From assembly GCA_964036155.1 (NCBI GenBank), contig OZ038422.1, positions 65,557,201-65,621,200 on the forward strand: DNA of 64,000 nucleotides, in the 5' to 3' direction. How positions within the stretch are numbered: the first letter of the stretch is position 1; every line of letters begins with the position of its first letter. This document shows, in pieces, positions 59,101 to 64,000 of the stretch. A program made the translations under genes and the position numbers. Source of the DNA: Diploscapter coronatus. Lineage: Eukaryota > Nematoda > Chromadorea > Rhabditida > Rhabditidae. Under the pieces are notes generated by a model. The model had not been told where the DNA came from and searched no databases. It saw nothing but the letters and a program-made list of their open reading frames with translations.

Positions 59101-60434
59101 AATTTAAAAAAAATAAAAAGATAAAGTTTTTCTACCTCAAAACTTTCCTCGAAACCTCCAAATTCGATCAAATCCCTGGTGATTGTCACGTTCCTTGCAC
59201 CGGTCACTCGGTTTTCATCAAATTGCAGGTCAAATATATTCTAAACAAAAGTCAGGATTAAACATCATTAAATTTTGAAAAATGAAAATACTCGATCATA
59301 GCATAAACTATTGCATTTTCAGAAACGAAGAAAATCAAATCAAAATTTTATTTTTACGCGTTTGTCCGAAAATAATAAGTTGGATGTGGAAGAATGATCA
59401 ATAAGTCAATAGACGATGAATAAAATAGGAGCCTGGATTAAGATAATTCAAAAATACTCCAGCCGGTTTTATCTTCTATTTTTCAACACAGGCTAGAAGA
59501 TTTTTGCCTACCCATAAAATTCAGAGCTCGATAACACAAGGATTAATTTGTCGTGGGGAAGTTCAGGTAAGTACCGGAAAATGACTTTCTCAAAAAAGTT
59601 AACCTAAATTTTTTCCGATACTCCCTTTTCATCATCAGATATACATATCACAATCGTCGAAACCCGGCTCAAAGATACAGTTAAGACCCGATTTTCTACT
59701 CGAAAATAAAATAAAACATTTTTACCAGAGAAAGATGTTAGAAATTTGGAATGGAATGAAGATTTTCGATGAGAAACATAGGAGTTTGCAAAATATACCC
59801 GAACAAAAAGACTCTAAAATACGGCTCAAAATATATCAACAATTCATTTGTCGTCGTGCTTAGAAAATTTTGGACCGCATCTTGGAGCCTAAACACAAAT
59901 CAGATGAATAACATTTGCAACAGAGGAGGAGAGAAAAATGACGTCACTTTACCGTCTAGCCTAAAATGTGTTCCTATTCTAAACACAAACCATCTGACCC
60001 AAAAATGGACACTAAAATCTAAACACAACAAAATATCCCAGCCGTTTTTCTACATCTATCTTTCACCATTAGGTTAGAAAATTTCAACCCTTACAAGAGA
60101 TTTCTACATTTGTACTGAAACTTAAAAATGGGGATATCTGATAAAACGAAAGTGAAAAATGTGTTAGCTCTAGGTGTACCTGACTTGGGAAATTAGAAAG
60201 GAAGAGAGGTAGAAGTAAAGCATACGAAACTACGAAAGAATGTTAGAAGAAGAAAAGAGTGAAGTTTCGAAAATGTTCAAAATTCCCGACTCAAAAATAA
60301 CATAAAACACTAGAGAGATTAGAAAGGGGGAGTTTTAAAATTATGATTTTTGCGAAAAATCAAAAATAACAAAATGAGCCTCCCACCGAGTGAGACTATT
60401 TGGATATACCCTCCGATCCTGTGTTGTTCGCCTT
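56181..60434. other. Intergenic, 4.3 kb, one orphan exon candidate
   Basis: AT-rich DNA between the phosphoribosyltransferase start and the stop of the coiled-coil gene upstream. Apart from the exon-like segment at 59146-59239, nothing protein-like or repetitive was recognised. The frames at 57021-57366, 57775-57975 and 59769-60077 look compositional. Confidence 0.45.
59146..59239 (-). other. Unassigned exon-like segment
   Basis: Bounded on the minus strand by an acceptor (tgtttag at about 59240) and a possible donor (gaggtagaa at about 59145). Only one frame is open, reading protein-like sequence (FDLQFDENRVTGARN, TRDLIEFGGFEESFE). That frame does not join phase-0 to the first NAPRT exon. 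Using an internal GT (after GAATTTGGAG or GAGGAAA) would fit, giving NAPRT a longer N-terminus. It could instead be an alternative 3' exon of the coiled-coil gene, with a stop 16 codons on. Confidence 0.3.
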
Positions 60435-63400
60435 CTACTCAGGCTCTTCCTTGATGGGTCGGCTGCCAGTCGAAATCAGTTCCGCGATTTTCTTCTGCAT
60501 TTCAGCCAGAGATTGTTCCGTCTGAAATTTCGAACATTTATTGTATTTGATATATTCGGAGAATTATAGTTTTGAACAATTGCCAATTGCAATTCAAAAT
60601 TTCATACAAGTGACTTCAGAAACCCCTTTTTATGATATCTCAAAACAAAATAATCGAAATGAAAATTTCACTACTCTTCTAATCGTCGAGTAGAAAGTTT
60701 TATTCGAATTTTTAGTTTATCTATTCATGCAAAATATCGAAATTAGACAAATCATCCCCAAGTCTAAATTTCTTGAAACAAAAAATTTTCATATGAAACC
60801 CCAAATAAATCCAAGTCTAATTGAGTTTAGAGAAAAGGCTTCAAAATGATTAATTCCTTGATGTCCCCCTTCAACCCGACCTGCTCTTTCCTTTGTTTGG
60901 CCTTTTCGAGCAGCTGCTCTTTGGTCGTCTTCTCCTCCGTCAACGCCCAATTGCGGTCCAGCTCAAATGTAAACATTATAGATATTTGAATTTCAAAATG
61001 TGCTTTAACGAGTTTCCATAATCTCACAAGTTCCGATCTTTAGCAGGTAATTTGTAAATGGAGATGTTCTAATCACTCAAAGATCTCAAAATATCGAAAA
61101 CTAAAGAAAAAATGTTTCAAAGAACATTCGTATTTTTCGAACTCTGCGATTTTCGATATGTTGTCTTAGAGAGAAAAATATCTCGATTTTAGTAAAATCT
61201 TGATGAAAAAATTGCAAAACTGAAAGAATTGTAATTCGAAGACAGCTCGTATTTTGTACGAGAAAACTAACATAGCTTCTCACTATAGGTTCCAAATTTT
61301 AACATCAATCCATTTATTTCAAGGAAAATGCCCTCTACCATTTCCGAAGTGGGTTCCTTGCCTGCCTTGGTGAGCTCGTCGCCGTCCTTTCTCAGCTGTT
61401 CCATCTCGACCGCCACCACTGTCAGACGATTTGACAACTGGAAAATAATAAATTAAAAAAGCATGTCTCAGATTTTCAAGGAATTGTTGCAAACAATTTC
61501 GGATCGATCTATCGTTTCTATTTCAGGTTAAAAACATGAAATTTCGCTTCAGAAATTCATTCTATCAAAACTAACTATATGTCAAACGAGTTATGAATTT
61601 CACAACATTTCAATTATTCCTTCTTTTTCATCCCTATCCTACTAGAGAAATTTTCAAATGCATATTTCGGAATCATACATAAAACAGATGTTTCAAAAAG
61701 ATTAGGAACTCAATAATATCACTTGCTAGCTAATACATATAGGGAGATCGCCATATCAAAATTAAAATGTTCAAAAATTCTCTAACCTGCGCGACTTTGT
61801 CAGTGAGTTTGCCAAGCTCCTCCTGTAGTTTCTTCTCCTTGTCCTGGAACTTCCACAAATCGGCCTTCATCTGAGTCTTGTGCAGCACATCCTCGGTCGA
61901 ACCCACATCAGAGCTCGAGTCTTTCTGGAATACAAGCGTGTTAATGTTTCAAGAAAAATGCCTTGTCCACTTGTTTTAGAACAAGAATGCGCATTGTTCG
62001 GTTCGGCTGAGTTCTAGGTTTGCAATAGCATTTCTCGTCTTGGTTCAGTTTAAAGTTTTTTTTTGTATTTCGAACCGCGTACATCTCTGACTAGGAATAG
62101 CACATTTTGGACGAAGTAGAAATGATCTTCAAATTAGAAATTGGAAAGCTCAGAAGAAATGAAGGCATAACTTCGTTTTACAAAAGCCGCGAAAATGAGA
62201 TATTTTTTCGAGAAAAGAAGAAAGCCCACCCTAATGGCCTGATCACTGACATGCTGTTGCGCCCTGTTGAACAGGTAGTCGGCAGACTAAATTTGAAAAT
62301 TTTCATTCGTTATTCGTTTACTACTTCTCCAAATGTATGTATAAATATTTTGGAAAGTCGATTTTAACTATCTATTCTTGGAACATCAATTTTGTTTCAA
62401 TAAATTCTTCAACCAGTTTCGTCAAAGTCGAATGCATTTCACACTTTAGTTCATTTTTCTAGTGTGATTCAAAGTGGAACATATTCTGTCTTTTCTAGAA
62501 ATCTCCTTTCGAGGAAAATTTGAATCCTCAAAAATAGATTCAAAATCATCTACCGTGAAAGAAGAGTTTTGACTACTCTCTTCTGCGTCTGCATCGGTGG
62601 GTTCGTTTTTGATGAACGACAGATTGGCGCGAATCGACGTGGTGGCAGAATTCGAGATGTACGTGCCGTAGCTACCCGAACTAAAAGTTTTGAATAAACA
62701 TTAAAATTCGATTTTTTAAAGATTTGATTATTTTTTAATTGAATAGAAAACAACCCGGGTAGAACGTGACAATACCTTTCATTGAAATCTCATATTATTT
62801 TCTCGCAGCACATAAAAAGATTAAATTTTCCAAAGTTTATCCGTACAACAGATTTTCATGTTCTATTTTAGAAAATCGCTATTAGAAAAGTTCCCTAATT
62901 TCACTCCTTCATCACACTATTTCTTTCTTAGTCAGTCGTTTTTTCCACAAATCATAAGATCTTTCCACCTCGTAACAGAAGTAGGCGCCTGGATGAGTCC
63001 CGGATCTGAGTGTCCACCCTTCATCAGCGCTTTTGAGTCGACGATGTTGTAGGTGTTGGACGCGAGTGCGTCTGCCGAGAGCGCACTTTGCTGCTGTCTG
63101 ATGGGGGAGGCGTAGATGTTCGGATTCGTGGGTGGTGGGGTGGGCGGAGCGCGTGGACGCTTGCAAACCGGCATCGAGGTGTTCTTGCCCGTCTGCAAAA
63201 ATGGAACTTTTAAAATTAGGACATTTTTCGAGGAGCCTAGAATTATAGAGGAATGCAAATAGTTTTGATTGAAACACGAGTTTCAGAAAATGAGCAATAA
63301 AAACAATAGCTTGTTGCTATGTCTAGCGGAGTCCAAAGAAGCCATATTTCTAAAACAATTGGCATGTCTTTGAAGAATAAATAAATAACCATGTTTCAAA

Positions 63401-63840
63401 GTTCAGATATCCTGGTATGACTTCAAAAACATAATGCTCCATCTAGCCTACTCAGTGGAATGAAAAAAATGCTCATTCCCGTCCAAATCTACAACCTTGC
63501 TTATATCGAGAATTCTTCAAAGATATCATATAGGGCAACGACATCTTGAAAAAGAGGTTTCTCTTTTCTCAACACAATTTCCCCATAAGAGTGTGAAAGT
63601 CTCAAAAAGGCAAGGGTAATCCATATATATCATGAAAGGTCAATAAGCTCCCACCTCATCATCAGTGGAATCCGTTGGCAGTGCACCGCAATCAGCCCAT
63701 CTGAACTGGTCGACCCCCCCGAATCTTTTTGTGTTCGGCTCGGGAGTGCTACTCTGGAACGTGGGTGAGTTTCTAATGCGCACGCTGTCCATCGTCGAAG
63801 TGGAGGAAGACGTTTGGCGGGGAATCGGCGGGATCGCGAA
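60435..63840 (-). CDS. Coiled-coil protein, 3' part only (start outside window)
   Basis: Eight minus-strand exons are visible: 63655-63840, 62969-63192, 62554-62680, 62230-62286, 61787-61924, 61339-61437, 60881-60961 and 60435-60521. They total 999 nt, 332 aa, and remain in phase; the first begins with an acceptor, so upstream exons lie beyond 64000. The N-terminal visible part is Pro/Ser/Thr-rich and disordered-looking (CKRPRAPPTPPPTNPN). The C-terminal 140 residues form a charged coiled coil (KADLWKFQDKEKKLQEEL, TEQSLAEMQKKIAELI). Two SUMO consensus sites of the acidic-tail type occur: FIKNEPTDADAEE and the C-terminal PIKEEPE. That combination suggests a nuclear regulator, but I do not recognise the family. 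The acceptor of exon 60881-60961 (tttgag) is weak. Confidence 0.75.
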
Positions 63841-64000
63841 CTGAAAATCATGTCTCTTGAGCATTTCGCTTCGCAAATATTTTATTTTATTTATTTGTAT
63901 TTTTTCTCAATCTCAAATTTGCATGCGGTTTTACATGATATTAAAACACTGCGACTCCTAAATATTTGTTTCTAATTTTATATTCCCTGTTTCAAGAAAT
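63841..64000 (-). other. Intron sequence at window edge
   Basis: Presumed intron upstream of the first visible exon of the coiled-coil gene; no coding sequence identified before the window ends. Confidence 0.45.

Overview
The window looks like nuclear DNA from a nematode. It is AT-rich. Genes are split into many short exons by introns mostly of 40-60 bp that end in TTTCAG or TTTTAG. Several first coding exons follow a strong 3' splice site, as expected for spliced-leader trans-splicing. The gene families present (a CX/Shisa-like Cys-rich membrane protein, a Cys-loop receptor subunit, a nematode-like nicotinate phosphoribosyltransferase) fit this. I cannot name the genus. Exon models were read by hand by joining open frames across GT/AG or GC/AG borders. 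For each full model the coding exons sum to a multiple of three, so phases agree from start to stop.

Layout. 1-1967: no gene seen. 1968-6906 (-): four-exon CX/Shisa-like single-pass membrane protein whose two large introns hold a dead Tc1-like transposon (2394-3798) and a 2.1-kb foldback element (about 4458-6574) with a TTAA-flanked MITE inside one arm. 7007-8363: shared upstream region with a 33-bp-stem hairpin and a three-unit heat-shock element. 8364-12258 (+): divergent Hsp70, 14 exons. 14180-25961 (+): Cys-loop (nicotinic-type) receptor subunit, 13 exons. Its fifth intron contains a complete 12-exon gene on the opposite strand (20042-22989) for a secreted, probably GPI-anchored glycoprotein. 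27364-31835 (-): a long, very divergent 14-3-3-like protein. 31836-40254: 8.4 kb without a confident gene, holding one candidate small secreted-peptide ORF and a MITE that abuts the next gene. 40255-45636 (-): non-receptor tyrosine phosphatase with endocytic NPF/DPF motifs. 51238-56142 (-): nicotinate phosphoribosyltransferase, 16 exons. 60435 to beyond 63840 (-): 3' part of a coiled-coil protein with SUMO-consensus sites; its start lies outside the window.

The genes do not form an obvious pathway or operon; spacing is several kilobases. Three features stand out. First, at least six introns whose frame is fixed by conserved protein sequence use GC rather than GT donors, one of them inside the phosphatase active-site motif. 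Second, a whole gene is nested antisense in a receptor intron. Third, there is a dense set of small inverted-repeat elements in introns and flanks, some with clear target-site duplications. No rRNA, tRNA, CRISPR or prokaryotic signals were found.
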